Positions 53,316 through 62,940 are shown, counted from the first letter of the stretch. The stretch is 64,000 nucleotides of DNA from UBA4421 sp028228615 (GCA_028228615.1 JAOJBS010000003.1:1-64000), one strand, 5' to 3'. The notes: generated by a model not told the origin, from the letters alone. Program-made: numbers and translations.

Positions 53316-54560
53316 TTAAGCGGAAAAACTCATGGCTTGCGATCGCAGCGCTTCTAGCTCAGTAAAAAATGCATCTTTACGCTTTTTTACATGGGCGCGA
53401 GCTTGAGCAATTTCTTTGGCCAGATCGTCCCGACGATCCGCCGCTTGCTGAAGCAATTTAGACTCCTGCTTGAGCGTTTCCCAATGAGCCAAGGCTTCTA
53501 TCCAATCGTTCTTCAGCTCCATTATACGTGTGTCGAGTTGCTTCTTCAGCGCTGCTGCTTCGCGATTGAATGCGGTCATACTGCTCACCTGAGCAATTTC
53601 GCGACCGGCAATAATTTCCGCCTCTTCCTTCTCAGTGGCTCGGTTCAGGCCACGTACTAAATTACAGGCACGCAGCGCCAAAATTCCATACCGTGTTGGG
53701 TCCAACAACCAACCTGAAACACCAAAACCATTGCGGTAGTCTCGTGGATAGTCGTGATGATCGCCGTGATGGTTGCCCTCGCCTAGCGGTCCTAACCAAA
53801 CGTAATTATTAGATGCAGAGCTGTTTAGACCGTCGGTCTTGCCCCACATGTGCGTCACACTGTTCACGGTCCAAGTGTTGTGCTGAACCAAGATGGTGCC
53901 CAGCATAGAGCCAGCCATTAGACCAAAAAAGCCATACCAGCCGCCTAAGGCATAGCCTAACGCCATGGGAAACAAAAACAGCCAAAACGTGGTTAGCAGG
54001 CCATACCACTTGTCTTGCAACATAATGATCCAGTGACGTTTGGCATTGTGCGAGCGGGTATATTCTTCTGACTCGGGGTGGTTGCACATATGACTAAGGG
54101 TATGTGACCAAACGAAATTTCTAATGGGACCGTCGAACCAAGTGGCACTGTAGGGATCGAGTTCCTTTTTGCCGTGTCTGTCCACACCGTGGTGCAGTGA
54201 GTGGTTTGCTGACCAGCGGCGCACACTGCCTTGAACGCTAAAAATTTGTCCAAAAAAGCAGAAAAACCAATGCACCGGCGCCGATACATGCTTTGCAGCT
54301 TTGTGGGTAATAAGGCGGTGGGTATATAACGTGGTTGAACCTGAGCCAAGGAAGAATTGAATAACAATCCAAATCGTTGCCGCCCACACCCACTCGCTTG
54401 GCGCATAGGCAAAAAGCCATATACCCAACACTACAGCGGCAATGTGAGTACCAATCATGAAGACACATGTTGGCGTATCTAATTCGAAGCCCTTGGTAAA
54501 TAACTCACGGAATGATCCGTATATGGGAGCGTCACGTTCTGCAGCTGTTCTTTCATTCAT
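53316..54560 (-). CDS. Acyl-CoA/acyl-lipid delta-9-type desaturase with C-terminal coiled coil
   Basis: 414 residues from ATG 54560. Three histidine boxes are present: HRLITH, HHGVDRHG and HHGDHHDYPRDY, with four TM helices. It puts a double bond in fatty acyl chains at the inner membrane with di-iron, O2 and electrons. The last about 90 residues are a charged coiled coil (about 325-410), not usual for the family. The frame extends to 54719 without similarity. Regulation by a FabR/DesT-type site was sought upstream and not recognised. Confidence 0.9.
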   Translation of the reverse strand: MNERTAAERDAPIYGSFRELFTKGFELDTPTCVFMIGTHIAAVVLGIWLFAYAPSEWVWAATIWIVIQFFLGSGSTTLYTHRLITHKAAKHVSAPVHWFFCFFGQIFSVQGSVRRWSANHSLHHGVDRHGKKELDPYSATWFDGPIRNFVWSHTLSHMCNHPESEEYTRSHNAKRHWIIMLQDKWYGLLTTFWLFLFPMALGYALGGWYGFFGLMAGSMLGTILVQHNTWTVNSVTHMWGKTDGLNSSASNNYVWLGPLGEGNHHGDHHDYPRDYRNGFGVSGWLLDPTRYGILALRACNLVRGLNRATEKEEAEIIAGREIAQVSSMTAFNREAAALKKQLDTRIMELKNDWIEALAHWETLKQESKLLQQAADRRDDLAKEIAQARAHVKKRKDAFFTELEALRSQAMSFSA

Positions 54561-54964
54561 AATTCTAGATGTCACCCGTTCTATTTCGAATATGGATTGG
54601 AGTATTGCTATTTTGACCTTTAGATTGAAACATACTTTTGCTTTGCACTCACTACCCCGCTGCCCCCCAGCAGGCTGCCATGGAACGCTTTGCCTGCGTA
54701 AAATACAGCACCTGAGCATTCATAGCCATGACGCATTGTGCTTGAAGTCATCAACGGATGCACTACCTCCGTTCGTCCACAAATTGGTACATAAATGCCT
54801 ACTTTTCATTCAAGCGGAGCAACACTTAGACGCATAATGGACTTCACGCCACAATGATGGTTATGCTCAGGCGACTTCGGAAAAGAAAACCAGACCAAAA
54901 AAAAGAACCCAGCATGAGAAGCAGACCTAAAATGAAAACCACGCAACAAACCACGAGGTAGACG
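54561..54964. other. Intergenic stretch without a gene
   Basis: 404 nt between the divergent desaturase and small membrane protein genes. It should hold two promoters. A small hairpin AACGGA/TCCGTT is at 54753-54773. No convincing protein frame; long frames here are antisense shadows of the flanking genes. Confidence 0.6.
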
Positions 54965-55174
54965 ATGCTTATTTTCATTAAGTACATTTTGCCGCTATGT
55001 TTTATTTTGCTCGCCATATGGAGTATTTCATCTGCCATAAAGCGGCTGCGTAACGGCAAATCAACCCAAGCAGAAGAGCAAACACACGCCGGTCCTAGGC
55101 AGGTAGTTTTTCGGCTTTTTGGCGCGGGTATATTGATCGCCACATTGTTGGCCGTTTACCTACAAAACAACTAA
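54965..55174 (+). CDS. Small membrane protein with two TM helices
   Basis: 69 residues. Hydrophobic helices at about 3-22 and 50-66 flank a charged linker (RLRNGKSTQAEEQTHAG). GAGG lies 6 nt before the ATG, which is good support for a real gene. No family is recognised. An antisense frame covers the same span (54844-55143) but has no ribosome-binding site. Confidence 0.6.
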   Translation: MLIFIKYILPLCFILLAIWSISSAIKRLRNGKSTQAEEQTHAGPRQVVFRLFGAGILIATLLAVYLQNN

Positions 55175-55300
55175 ACAGACTGCCCTCTCCCCAAAGAACT
55201 GCAAAATGCCAAAATGGCGGCGCAGGTTAGTCAGCAAAAGATCGAATGAGGGGCTTGCCAGGCCTTTCTTTAGGACACAAAAAATTAGAAGGAAAGTTCA

Positions 55301-56146
55301 GTGAGCAATTTAACCGTTACCCCACATGCTAATAACTTTGGTGCACGCATTGAAGGCGTACAACTGCAATCGCCACTCTCTGAAGATCTTGTTAAGGAAA
55401 TTAAGGACATATGGCACCAGTACCAAGTTGTCTACTTTCCTAACCAACCCTTAGATCATCCCCAACTGGAACATTTTAGCCTATCCATTGGCCAGTTCGG
55501 CGATGACCCTTATGTTGAATCTATAGAGGGCCACAACAATATTTTAGAAGTGCGGCGCGAGCCTAACGAGGACATAGCCCCCTTTGGGGGTAGCTGGCAC
55601 TCAGACTGGTCCTTTCAACTGACGCCACCCAGTGCAACAATTTTACACGCCAAAATAGTACCGCCCGTTGGCGGCGACACACACTATGCAGACAGTATTC
55701 GTGCCTATGAAGCCCTAGACTCGGCCCTGCGTGGTGAGCTAGACGCCATGACCACAACCCACAGCGCCAGAAGGTCTTATAGCCACGAGGCGTACAAAAA
55801 AGGCGGCGAACGCACTGGTATGAAAATTCTGCCCAGCGAGAAAGCATGGGACACACAAGAGCACCCATTGGTTAGAACCCACCCAGACTCGGGGCGCAAA
55901 GGTCTGTGGATTAACCCGGTTTACACCTTAAAAGTGAACGAGCTGACTGAAAAAGACAGCGATGAGTTGTTAGCAAAACTCTTCGCCCACCTCCTTAAGC
56001 CAGAGTTTATATACGTGCATACTTGGGCAGAGGATATGCTCACTATGTGGGATAACAGAACTGTTATGCACTGCGCCCAAGGTGGCTACAATGGTTATCG
56101 CCGAGTCATGCACAGAACCACGATAGCCGGCACCCAGCCCTTTTAA
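55301..56146 (+). CDS. TauD/TfdA-family Fe(II)/2-oxoglutarate dioxygenase
   Basis: 281 residues. The metal triad is His100 and Asp102 (SWHSDW) and His257 (VMHCAQG), with the 2-oxoglutarate arginine Arg272 (15 after the last His, as in TauD). It oxidises an organic substrate such as a sulfonate, alkyl sulfate or herbicide-like ether. Which one is not evident. GTG start with AAGGA before it. The HIT gene lies 24 nt downstream on the same strand and is likely co-transcribed. Confidence 0.9.
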   Translation: MSNLTVTPHANNFGARIEGVQLQSPLSEDLVKEIKDIWHQYQVVYFPNQPLDHPQLEHFSLSIGQFGDDPYVESIEGHNNILEVRREPNEDIAPFGGSWHSDWSFQLTPPSATILHAKIVPPVGGDTHYADSIRAYEALDSALRGELDAMTTTHSARRSYSHEAYKKGGERTGMKILPSEKAWDTQEHPLVRTHPDSGRKGLWINPVYTLKVNELTEKDSDELLAKLFAHLLKPEFIYVHTWAEDMLTMWDNRTVMHCAQGGYNGYRRVMHRTTIAGTQPF

Positions 56147-56170
56147 AAAGCGAATTAAAGAAGCAGATTT

Positions 56171-56578
56171 ATGAGCGATTTCGTACTCCACAGCAAACTT
56201 GCAGCAGACACTTTTAAAGTACTTAGCCTTGAGGTGAGCCAACTCTTACTGATGAACGATGCGCGGTATCCGTGGCTGATTTTGGTGCCTCAGGTAGCCA
56301 GCATGCGTGACTTGCACAATTTATCAGCATTGCAATACCAAGCCGTGAGCAATGAAATAGCCCAAGTTTCTGAAGTATTGGAGAGCGTAACCCAAGCGCA
56401 CAAGATGAACGTTGGCGCACTGGGTAACATGGTGCCTCAGCTGCATATTCATATCATTGCGCGGCAGACCAATGACGCTGCCTGGCCTGCCCCTGTCTGG
56501 GGTGTGGGTGAAGCTCAACCCTATAGCCAAGACGCCGCCAAAACGCTGATCCAACAAATTGCCAGCAAACTGCGCTGA
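56171..56578 (+). CDS. HIT-family protein (diadenosine tetraphosphate hydrolase type)
   Basis: 135 residues. The triad segment is MVPQLHIHIIAR, with a Gln before the first His, as is common in bacterial HIT proteins. Members hydrolyse nucleotide conjugates such as Ap4A. It follows the dioxygenase by 24 nt and stops 6 nt before the convergent GST gene ends. Confidence 0.85.
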   Translation: MSDFVLHSKLAADTFKVLSLEVSQLLLMNDARYPWLILVPQVASMRDLHNLSALQYQAVSNEIAQVSEVLESVTQAHKMNVGALGNMVPQLHIHIIARQTNDAAWPAPVWGVGEAQPYSQDAAKTLIQQIASKLR

Positions 56579-56584
56579 CCTGGG

Positions 56585-57208
56585 CTAGTCGGCTTGGGGA
56601 ATAGCGTTGACAAACATCGGCACATCGTAGCCTTTTTGCACTGCGGCTCTGTTTGCAATCTGCGTGTACCAACGTTTTACATTTGGGTATTCGGTAAGCG
56701 AAATTTGCTGCCACTCGAAGCGTGAGATCCAGGGCCAAGTGGCCATATCAGCAATCGAGTACTCACCCGCCAAATACTCAGCGTCACCCAGCCGCTGATC
56801 TAACACACCGTATAAGCGCTGCGCCTCCTGATAAAAACGCTCTTCGGCATAGACCGACTTACCTGAATTATACTTCTTAAAATAATGCACTTGGCCCAAC
56901 ATGGGCCCAATGCCGCCCATCTGCAACATCAGCCACTGCAAGGTTTGGTAACGGTTCTCACCCCAAAACTGATCACATTTTTCAGCCAAATAAATGAGGA
57001 TAGCCCCAGACTCCATGACCGCCTGACCATTGCTGCGATCAACAATGGCGGGGATTTTATTGTTAGGCGAAATGGCTAAAAACTCTGGCGCAAACTGTTC
57101 GTCCTTTTGTAAATTCACTGCATGGGCAGCATATTCTAAGCCGAACTCTTCTAAGGCTATGGAAACCTTGCGGCCATTGGGTGTGGGCCATGTGTATAAA
57201 TCGATCAT
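56585..57208 (-). CDS. Glutathione S-transferase (YfcG/Ure2p-like)
   Basis: 207 residues from ATG 57208. The N-domain starts MIDLYTWPTPNGRKVSIALEE, with the WPTPNG motif of the YfcG/Ure2p disulfide-bond oxidoreductase branch, then NNKIPAIVDRSNGQAVMESGAIL. GSH-dependent reductase or transferase. AGGAG lies 7 nt before ATG 57208; the longer frame to 57271 has no support. Convergent with the HIT gene. Confidence 0.88.
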   Translation of the reverse strand: MIDLYTWPTPNGRKVSIALEEFGLEYAAHAVNLQKDEQFAPEFLAISPNNKIPAIVDRSNGQAVMESGAILIYLAEKCDQFWGENRYQTLQWLMLQMGGIGPMLGQVHYFKKYNSGKSVYAEERFYQEAQRLYGVLDQRLGDAEYLAGEYSIADMATWPWISRFEWQQISLTEYPNVKRWYTQIANRAAVQKGYDVPMFVNAIPQAD

Positions 57209-57405
57209 GCTGTTACTCCTCTCTTCTTCTTGCCAATTTAAGCATAAATTTGTGGCGCTGAACGCGCGCATACCGGCGCTTATCTAGTAACCAGCTGTAC
57301 AGCTGAAAACCCACTGCGAGCCAATGCCAGAAAAATCTGCTTTTACCTAGCTAGATAGTTGTTGGATACTCAAGCCGTTTACTCACAACTCGATAGAAAG
57401 CGCGC

Positions 57406-58098
57406 ATGACCCCTGAAAGAATTTTTATTGCAGGCCCCGAAGGACAATTAGAAGCAGAACTTGCCCGCCCTACACAGGTCGGAAAAATAGTCGCTCTGTT
57501 ATGCCACCCGCACCCCCTGTACGGCGGCTCCATGCACGATGGTGTGCTACAAACTGCGGGGGATGCTTGCTTGGCCGAAAATATTGCCACCCTTAAATTT
57601 AACTTTCGGGGTGTCGGCGCAAGCCAAGGCATCAGTGGTCGAGGTGATTTCAGTTCAAGCCTCAACACGGACGCAAAACTGAGTCCGGAAGTGGGAGATG
57701 TGGTTGCCGCTTTTAAGTGGCTGACGCAAACCGAACAGTTCAATGAGATATGGGTGATTGGCTACTCGTTTGGCGCAAATATGCTGTGGCAAGCGTTACC
57801 TGAATTAGCCCATGCAACAAGCGCAGGACAAAACACACCACCCAAGACCCTCCTCATTGCCCCCCCTAACGCCGCAATGACCTTCAGCAAACAACAAGGC
57901 CTACAAGAAGACCTAATTGAAGAGAGAATTTCTGTCGTCGCCGGCGCAAATGATGACTATGTAGACATCAGCGCCCTAACCGAGCATCACGGAATTAAGA
58001 CTCAGGTTATCGCCGACGCTGACCACTTTTTCAGCGGTCAGCATCAGGCCCTAGGCAAGGCAGTCACTGCTGCGCTTAAACAACAGCTCAGCCAATGA
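57406..58098 (+). CDS. Alpha/beta hydrolase (COG2945/YpfH-like)
   Basis: 230 residues. The signature HPHPLYGGSMHDGVL and FNFRGVGASQG leads to a nucleophile elbow GYSFGANM; the C-terminal His is in DADHFFSGQ. Predicted carboxylesterase of the COG2945 group. Its stop at 58098 is one base from the end of a convergent gene at 58100. Weak Shine-Dalgarno (AGAAAG). Confidence 0.82.
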   Translation: MTPERIFIAGPEGQLEAELARPTQVGKIVALLCHPHPLYGGSMHDGVLQTAGDACLAENIATLKFNFRGVGASQGISGRGDFSSSLNTDAKLSPEVGDVVAAFKWLTQTEQFNEIWVIGYSFGANMLWQALPELAHATSAGQNTPPKTLLIAPPNAAMTFSKQQGLQEDLIEERISVVAGANDDYVDISALTEHHGIKTQVIADADHFFSGQHQALGKAVTAALKQQLSQ

Positions 58099-58099
58099 G

Positions 58100-58897
58100 C
58101 TAGGACAAGATAAACCCTGAAAGCGCGTCCAATACCTGATTGGGTTGCTCTGTGAGCATTGAGTGTCCGCAACTGGGTAGGTTTGCAACGTGTGCATTTG
58201 GCAACATCTGTGCAACCGCAATACCTGCTTTCGCCGGCGTCATTTTGTCGTCACCACCGGTAATGACTAATGCAGGGCATTCAACTGACGGCAATTCTGC
58301 GGCATCAAATGCATTACAGGCAGCCAAGTCCGTATATAAAACGCTCTCACCAGCCCGCTCTAACCATCGCTCGCCGGCGTGAATATTGGAAACACCCGGG
58401 TTGTCGCTAGACCCCATTATGCTTCTTTGGCTATGACTCCAAGTATTGGTCATATCAATGGCAGCATGGTGATTGTCTTTTGCCGCATCTAACAACAAAC
58501 TTGTAACCGGCATAGGTGCGGAAGTGCCAAGCAATGCAATTTGCTCAACAGTTGCCTTATGCCGCCCAGCCATGTTCATGGCAATCAAGGAACCCATGCT
58601 GTGCCCTATGACTGTGGCTTGTGCATTTGCATCCTCAGCAACCGCGCCAATGACTTGGGCCACCCAGTCAGCCATAACATCTATAGAGGTTAAAAGCGCT
58701 CCGCTACTTTGGCCGTGTCCGGGCAAATCTAGGGCAATCACATTGAATCCATGCCGCGCAAAATATCGAGCAGGCATCACCCAAATACTGTGGTCGAACC
58801 CTGCGCCATGGACAAAAACTATGCTTTTGGCGCCTTTTTTCCAATGCCCACTGCCGGTGCCGTAATAAACTTGTTGACCATTCAACTGCAAAATCAT
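58100..58897 (-). CDS. Alpha/beta hydrolase
   Basis: 265 residues. HGAGFDHSIWVMPARY, the elbow GHSMGSLIAMN (Ser), a C-terminal acid region in GGDDKMTPA and the histidine in CGHSML. General alpha/beta hydrolase of the esterase or lactonase type. Its start overlaps the stop of the MetY gene by ATGA, so it is translationally coupled with it; a link with homoserine or sulfur metabolism is only positional. Confidence 0.85.
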   Translation of the reverse strand: MILQLNGQQVYYGTGSGHWKKGAKSIVFVHGAGFDHSIWVMPARYFARHGFNVIALDLPGHGQSSGALLTSIDVMADWVAQVIGAVAEDANAQATVIGHSMGSLIAMNMAGRHKATVEQIALLGTSAPMPVTSLLLDAAKDNHHAAIDMTNTWSHSQRSIMGSSDNPGVSNIHAGERWLERAGESVLYTDLAACNAFDAAELPSVECPALVITGGDDKMTPAKAGIAVAQMLPNAHVANLPSCGHSMLTEQPNQVLDALSGFILS

Positions 58898-60219
58898 GAT
58901 GGCTTCCTCAAAGATTTTTCCACACCGCGCAGACCTTTCTTCAAATCGGCAATAAGGTCTGCTGGGTCTTCTAGACCAATGCTAAGGCGCACTAAACCCG
59001 GCCCAATACCAGAGGCCAACAAACTTGCTTCGTCCATTCGATGATGGGTAGTACTCGCTGGGTGAATGACTAAGGATTTAGCATCACCCACATTAGCTAG
59101 ATGAGAAAATATATCTAAACTTTCAATAAACGTGCGACCCGCTGCGCGGCCGCCTTTTAACTCAAAACTAAACACCGCACCCGCGCCTTTAGGCAACATG
59201 GTTTGCGCTAACGCATAGTCAGGATGACTTTCCAAACCGGGATAACTGACAGACTCCACCATGTCGTGGCCTTCAAGGTATTTGGCCACCTCTAAGGCAT
59301 TGGCCACATGGCGCTGCATGCGCAGTGGCAAGGTTTCTAACCCCTGTAAGATTTGGAATGCAGTCATCGGCGCCATACAGGCACCAAAATCTCGAATGCC
59401 TTCTCTACGCGCACGAGTGATAAAGGCCAGTGGTCCAAACTCTTCAGCAAAGACTAAATCGTGAAACCCTTCATAGGGCTGACTCAGCGTTGGGAATTTT
59501 TCTTTACCGCGCCAATCAAAGGTTCCGCCGTCCACCACTACACCGCCAACCACCACACCGTGGCCGCTGAGAAATTTGGTTGCAGAATGCACGACAATAT
59601 CTGCACCCAGATCAATGGGTCGGCAGAGATAAGGCGTTACAAAGGTGGCATCAATCATCAGGGGCAAGCCATGGTCATGGGCCAGTTTCGAAAGCTGAGG
59701 AATATCCAATACTTCCAAACCGGGGTTGCCCAACACTTCGCCAAATATCACCTTAGTGTTGGGTTGAATCGCTTGAGTGAACGCATCGAAATCACGGGGG
59801 TCAACAAAGGTTGTAGAAATACCAAACCGCGAAAGCGTGTACTGAAATAGATTGTGGGTGCCGCCATACAAAGACCTAGAGGCAACAATGTGATCACCGG
59901 CGCTGAGCAGCGTGGTAATGGCCAAGTGAATGGCGGCCTGACCGCTGGCGGTAACAATGGAACCCACGCCATGATCAAGCGCCGCCATGCGCTCTTCTAA
60001 AACCGCGTTAGTTGGATTAGATAAACGGGAGTAAACATGGCCCGCGCGCTCAAGATTGAACAAGCCCACTGCCACATCAGAATCTGGAAAAACAAAGGCC
60101 GCCGATTGGTAAATGGGTGTCGCTCGAGCACCGGTGGTTGGATCTGGCACTTGGCCGGCATGGAGTGACAAGGTGTCAAAACCCAAGCCCTTGGGTCCGC
60201 GATGTTCGCCGTCGCTCAT
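58894..60219 (-). CDS. metY: O-acetylhomoserine sulfhydrylase (MetY-type, Cys/Met PLP enzyme)
   Basis: 441 residues, the length of the MetY group. The PLP lysine is in HSATKFLSGHGVVVGG; other family landmarks are the N-terminal TLSLHAGQVPDPTTGARATPIYQSA and SRLSNPTNAVLEERMAALD. It makes homocysteine from O-acetylhomoserine and sulfide, or uses methanethiol. The downstream hydrolase gene overlaps its stop by 4 nt. The 296-nt upstream spacer has no recognisable SAM riboswitch. Confidence 0.88.
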   Translation of the reverse strand: MSDGEHRGPKGLGFDTLSLHAGQVPDPTTGARATPIYQSAAFVFPDSDVAVGLFNLERAGHVYSRLSNPTNAVLEERMAALDHGVGSIVTASGQAAIHLAITTLLSAGDHIVASRSLYGGTHNLFQYTLSRFGISTTFVDPRDFDAFTQAIQPNTKVIFGEVLGNPGLEVLDIPQLSKLAHDHGLPLMIDATFVTPYLCRPIDLGADIVVHSATKFLSGHGVVVGGVVVDGGTFDWRGKEKFPTLSQPYEGFHDLVFAEEFGPLAFITRARREGIRDFGACMAPMTAFQILQGLETLPLRMQRHVANALEVAKYLEGHDMVESVSYPGLESHPDYALAQTMLPKGAGAVFSFELKGGRAAGRTFIESLDIFSHLANVGDAKSLVIHPASTTHHRMDEASLLASGIGPGLVRLSIGLEDPADLIADLKKGLRGVEKSLRKPS

Positions 60220-60515
60220 AGTTCGCTCTAATCAATAGGGAGCGAGCAGACTCCACGTTTTTAAGGAGATATTCAAGTATTTCGCGCCACAACGAACGCC
60301 AAATTGCTTGCGCAAAAAATCAGAGCGGCGCGATACCAGGTTGAGTAAGCGTTGGCGGTGAAACAAAAAGAGTCTGGCGAGCGACAACCTGACAGTAGTC
60401 CGTTCGCTGCTAGGGCGTTTCTGCTTACGTTTGGGCTTTCCTTTTCTCTTTCTGTTTGTTTTTCTCTACCGATCGCGCCCTTGCTCTTGCTGAGCGTGTT
60501 ACGCGAACAACGCGC

Positions 60516-61589
60516 TTACTTAGAAAGCAGGTAATAATTGTTCATCGTATTCTCAAAAGGCAGTTGAGAAAATCCAGTAAACCCAGCGGCAGCGGTCATT
60601 TCCTTAGCTAAATCATGAGTAAAACCAAGGGTGCCTAGGCCCGCGCCATCTGCTGTGGACATGCCGGAATTCATACAGACCATGACTGAGAATCCATAAA
60701 GCAGCCCTGCGATGGGATGATTACGTAGGTTTTCCTGAAAAGATTCAAAGCCTCGGATGTCCTCACACAGCCAGTACCCATCTTGTTTAAGACAGGCATG
60801 GATATCTGCAATCAGCGCATCTGGATAAGGGGTGTCATGAATCACATCAAAGGTCGTGACCAAATCAAACGCACCCGCTGATGGCATCGCTTCCTCAAAG
60901 GGATTTACCAAACGAATATTAGTCAGCCTCGCTTCAGCGACATTTGCACGCGCACGGTCCAAGGCATTTTCTGAAGTGTCGTAGCCTATAAACTGCGAAT
61001 TTGGAAAAGCTTGGGCCATGGCTATGGTTGATATTGCGCCGCCACAACCCACATCCGCCACCACCCCGCCGGCGGTTAAGCGCTCAGTCATACCCGGCAC
61101 AAGGGGCAATAGTTCAGGCACCAACTGATACTGATTGGTGAAAGCCCCCATGCGTTCAATGCCGCAGGCACAATTGGGTCCGTGATCGTCATAGCTCATA
61201 CCAATGCCGGTGCGAAAAGATTGTTCTAGCTTTTCTACAGCCGGGAATACAGCAAGGGCAGAATCATAACCACCCATCAAAAAAGCTGGATGACTTTGAT
61301 CCACCAGCACCGCGTGGGCTTCCGGCGAAAGAGAAAAGACACCGGCCTCATCACTGAACGCCACTTGGCCAATACAGGTTTGATGATAAAGCCACTCCCG
61401 CACCCAACGCTCATGCAAACTCAGCGCTTGAGCAAGTTGCTCACTGGTACACGGACCGTGTTCCCACAGGCCTTTGAACAGACCTAGCCGGTCACCTAGA
61501 ACAGAAATAGCGCAGTTAAAACCTGCGGCTACCATGCCGCCCGTTTGCTTAACAAAGCCCTCTAGCTTCTTTTGATTAATCTCGCTCAT
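60516..61589 (-). CDS. SAM-dependent methyltransferase with N-terminal winged-helix dimerisation domain
   Basis: 357 residues. The N-domain (about 1-95) is the O-methyltransferase winged helix; the SAM site is VADVGCGGAISTIAMAQAF (about 168) and IGYDTSENALDRAR. It resembles bacterial O-methyltransferases of the ubiquinone/polyketide type. GGGAGG is 8 nt before ATG 61589. The leader upstream (61600-61700) can fold into a hairpin before a T6 tract. Confidence 0.85.
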   Translation of the reverse strand: MSEINQKKLEGFVKQTGGMVAAGFNCAISVLGDRLGLFKGLWEHGPCTSEQLAQALSLHERWVREWLYHQTCIGQVAFSDEAGVFSLSPEAHAVLVDQSHPAFLMGGYDSALAVFPAVEKLEQSFRTGIGMSYDDHGPNCACGIERMGAFTNQYQLVPELLPLVPGMTERLTAGGVVADVGCGGAISTIAMAQAFPNSQFIGYDTSENALDRARANVAEARLTNIRLVNPFEEAMPSAGAFDLVTTFDVIHDTPYPDALIADIHACLKQDGYWLCEDIRGFESFQENLRNHPIAGLLYGFSVMVCMNSGMSTADGAGLGTLGFTHDLAKEMTAAAGFTGFSQLPFENTMNNYYLLSK

Positions 61590-61599
61590 TGTTTGCCCC

Positions 61600-61700
61600 T
61601 CCCTAGCTGTTTGTATTGACAAAAAATTCGATCCTCACCTTGTGAGGTACCCTTCCGGCGTCTCCTTGCAAGATCGTGCTGCGGAATCTTTCTACGACAA
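61600..61700 (-). promoter_or_regulatory. Structured leader upstream of the methyltransferase gene
   Basis: On the minus strand a CCTCAC-AAG-GTGAGG hairpin (61647-61633) is followed 6 nt later by six T (61626-61621). CGATC and GATCG flank it and can pair. It could be an attenuator or part of a regulated leader. No known riboswitch consensus matches. Confidence 0.35.
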
Positions 61701-61831
61701 AAACACAAACACACAGAGATTGGCAAGTGCCCCAGACTGGGCAAAAGCAAATTAAAACAGGTTGACCTAATGACCAAGACGCCAAATACCGCTAACCTAA
61801 ATTTTTCTTTTTATTTTTTTGGAGAGCAGGC

Positions 61832-62776
61832 ATGGATTTTCCACAAGCCCAAATGATTGAAGTAAACGGCGTAGAGCTGGAGGTATTCACCGCGGGCGCA
61901 GGCAAGCCACTCGTGCTTTGTCACGGCTGGCCAGAGCACGCCTACTCTTGGCGGCATCAAATACAGCCGTTGGTAGACGCGGGATATCACGTCATCGTTC
62001 CCAACCAGCGTGGCTATGGCAAATCTACCCAGCCCAGCGAAATAGTCGACTATGACATTAATCAAATGACTGGCGACCTTGCTGCCTTGTTGGACCATTT
62101 TGGCTACCAAGACGCCTGTTTTATTGGTCATGACTGGGGCGCCATCATCGTCTGGAACATGGCCATGATTCACAGCGAAAGAGTGTCCCATGTGATCAAT
62201 CTCAGTGTGCCGTTCATGGAGCGGGGACCCACCGAGTGGGTTGGCTTTTGGGAAAAAAACTTGGGACCAGACTTTTATATTGTCCACTTCAACCGCCAAT
62301 ACGGTGTGGCAGACGAGGTATTTGCCAACAACGCCGAACAATTTTTGAACAACATGTACCTCACCAATCAATGGCTTTACCCGAAGGTAGAGTTAGGGCC
62401 AGGCATGAACATGATTAATATGGCGACCGACCCCAAGCTGGCGGATGGCGCGCCAGGGGATCCGATTATAAGCAAGGAGGAAATGCAGGTGTTCTTAGAT
62501 GCCTTTGCCCACTCTGGATTCACTGGCGGCATTAATTGGTATAGAAACTTCACGCGCAACTGGGAAATTATAGGTGCTTATGAGCAGCACATTCATCAGC
62601 CCACCCTGATGATTTATGGCGACTACGACATGGTGCCGAAATCTCCAAACCTAGAACAACATGTTAGCAACCTAGAGGTAGCCAGCTTCCCTTGCGGGCA
62701 TTGGATACAACAAGAAAAACCTGAGGACACTAATCGAGTGATACTTGAATGGCTGGGAAGGCAATACTCTGCATAG
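61832..62776 (+). CDS. Epoxide hydrolase-like alpha/beta hydrolase
   Basis: 314 residues. The oxyanion motif HGWPEH (31-36), nucleophile Asp101 in GHDWGA, and the catalytic His290 in PCGHW identify the soluble epoxide hydrolase group. The cap domain holds tyrosines in YEQHIHQ and the preceding loops. It opens epoxides to diols, as for epoxidised fatty acids. GGAGAG lies 7 nt before the ATG. Divergent from the methyltransferase gene. Confidence 0.9.
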   Translation: MDFPQAQMIEVNGVELEVFTAGAGKPLVLCHGWPEHAYSWRHQIQPLVDAGYHVIVPNQRGYGKSTQPSEIVDYDINQMTGDLAALLDHFGYQDACFIGHDWGAIIVWNMAMIHSERVSHVINLSVPFMERGPTEWVGFWEKNLGPDFYIVHFNRQYGVADEVFANNAEQFLNNMYLTNQWLYPKVELGPGMNMINMATDPKLADGAPGDPIISKEEMQVFLDAFAHSGFTGGINWYRNFTRNWEIIGAYEQHIHQPTLMIYGDYDMVPKSPNLEQHVSNLEVASFPCGHWIQQEKPEDTNRVILEWLGRQYSA

Positions 62777-62802
62777 TTAAAGCGCTGACGGCTTTCTTCT
62801 TT

Positions 62803-62922
62803 CCTTCATTCCTTTTTGGAGGATGAAGGGCAGGGGAAGGAACTGATAGCGGTTAAAAGACCGCGGCTGGAATAAAGAGACGAAAATCCCAAGGGTAAAG
62901 ATAGTAAGGCAGGCAGCCTGCC
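62803..62922. terminator. Two hairpins between convergent genes
   Basis: CCTTCAT (62803-62809) pairs with ATGAAGG (62823-62829). GGCAGG (62908-62913) pairs with CCTGCC (62917-62922) across CAG. Neither has a strong U tract. They lie between the epoxide hydrolase gene (ending 62776) and the convergent MAPEG gene (ending 62941). Confidence 0.4.
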
Positions 62923-62940
62923 CAACTATTCACTGAACTG

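Noticed and set aside
54844..55143. Antisense 99-residue frame over the small membrane gene 54965-55174
   Set aside because: No ribosome-binding site and no family; the plus-strand gene has a good GAGG.
60220..60350. SAM riboswitch upstream of MetY
   Set aside because: A GCGCAAGC-type stretch was noticed, but the SAM-II consensus elements, such as the conserved TAGCTAAA end, are not present.
60352..60534. 60-residue plus-strand frame upstream of MetY
   Set aside because: It overlaps the methyltransferase 3' end on the other strand, has no Shine-Dalgarno and no family.
61600..61700. Glycine riboswitch before the methyltransferase
   Set aside because: Only GCCGGAAGGG recalls the motif; the GGAGAG helix and second aptamer are absent.
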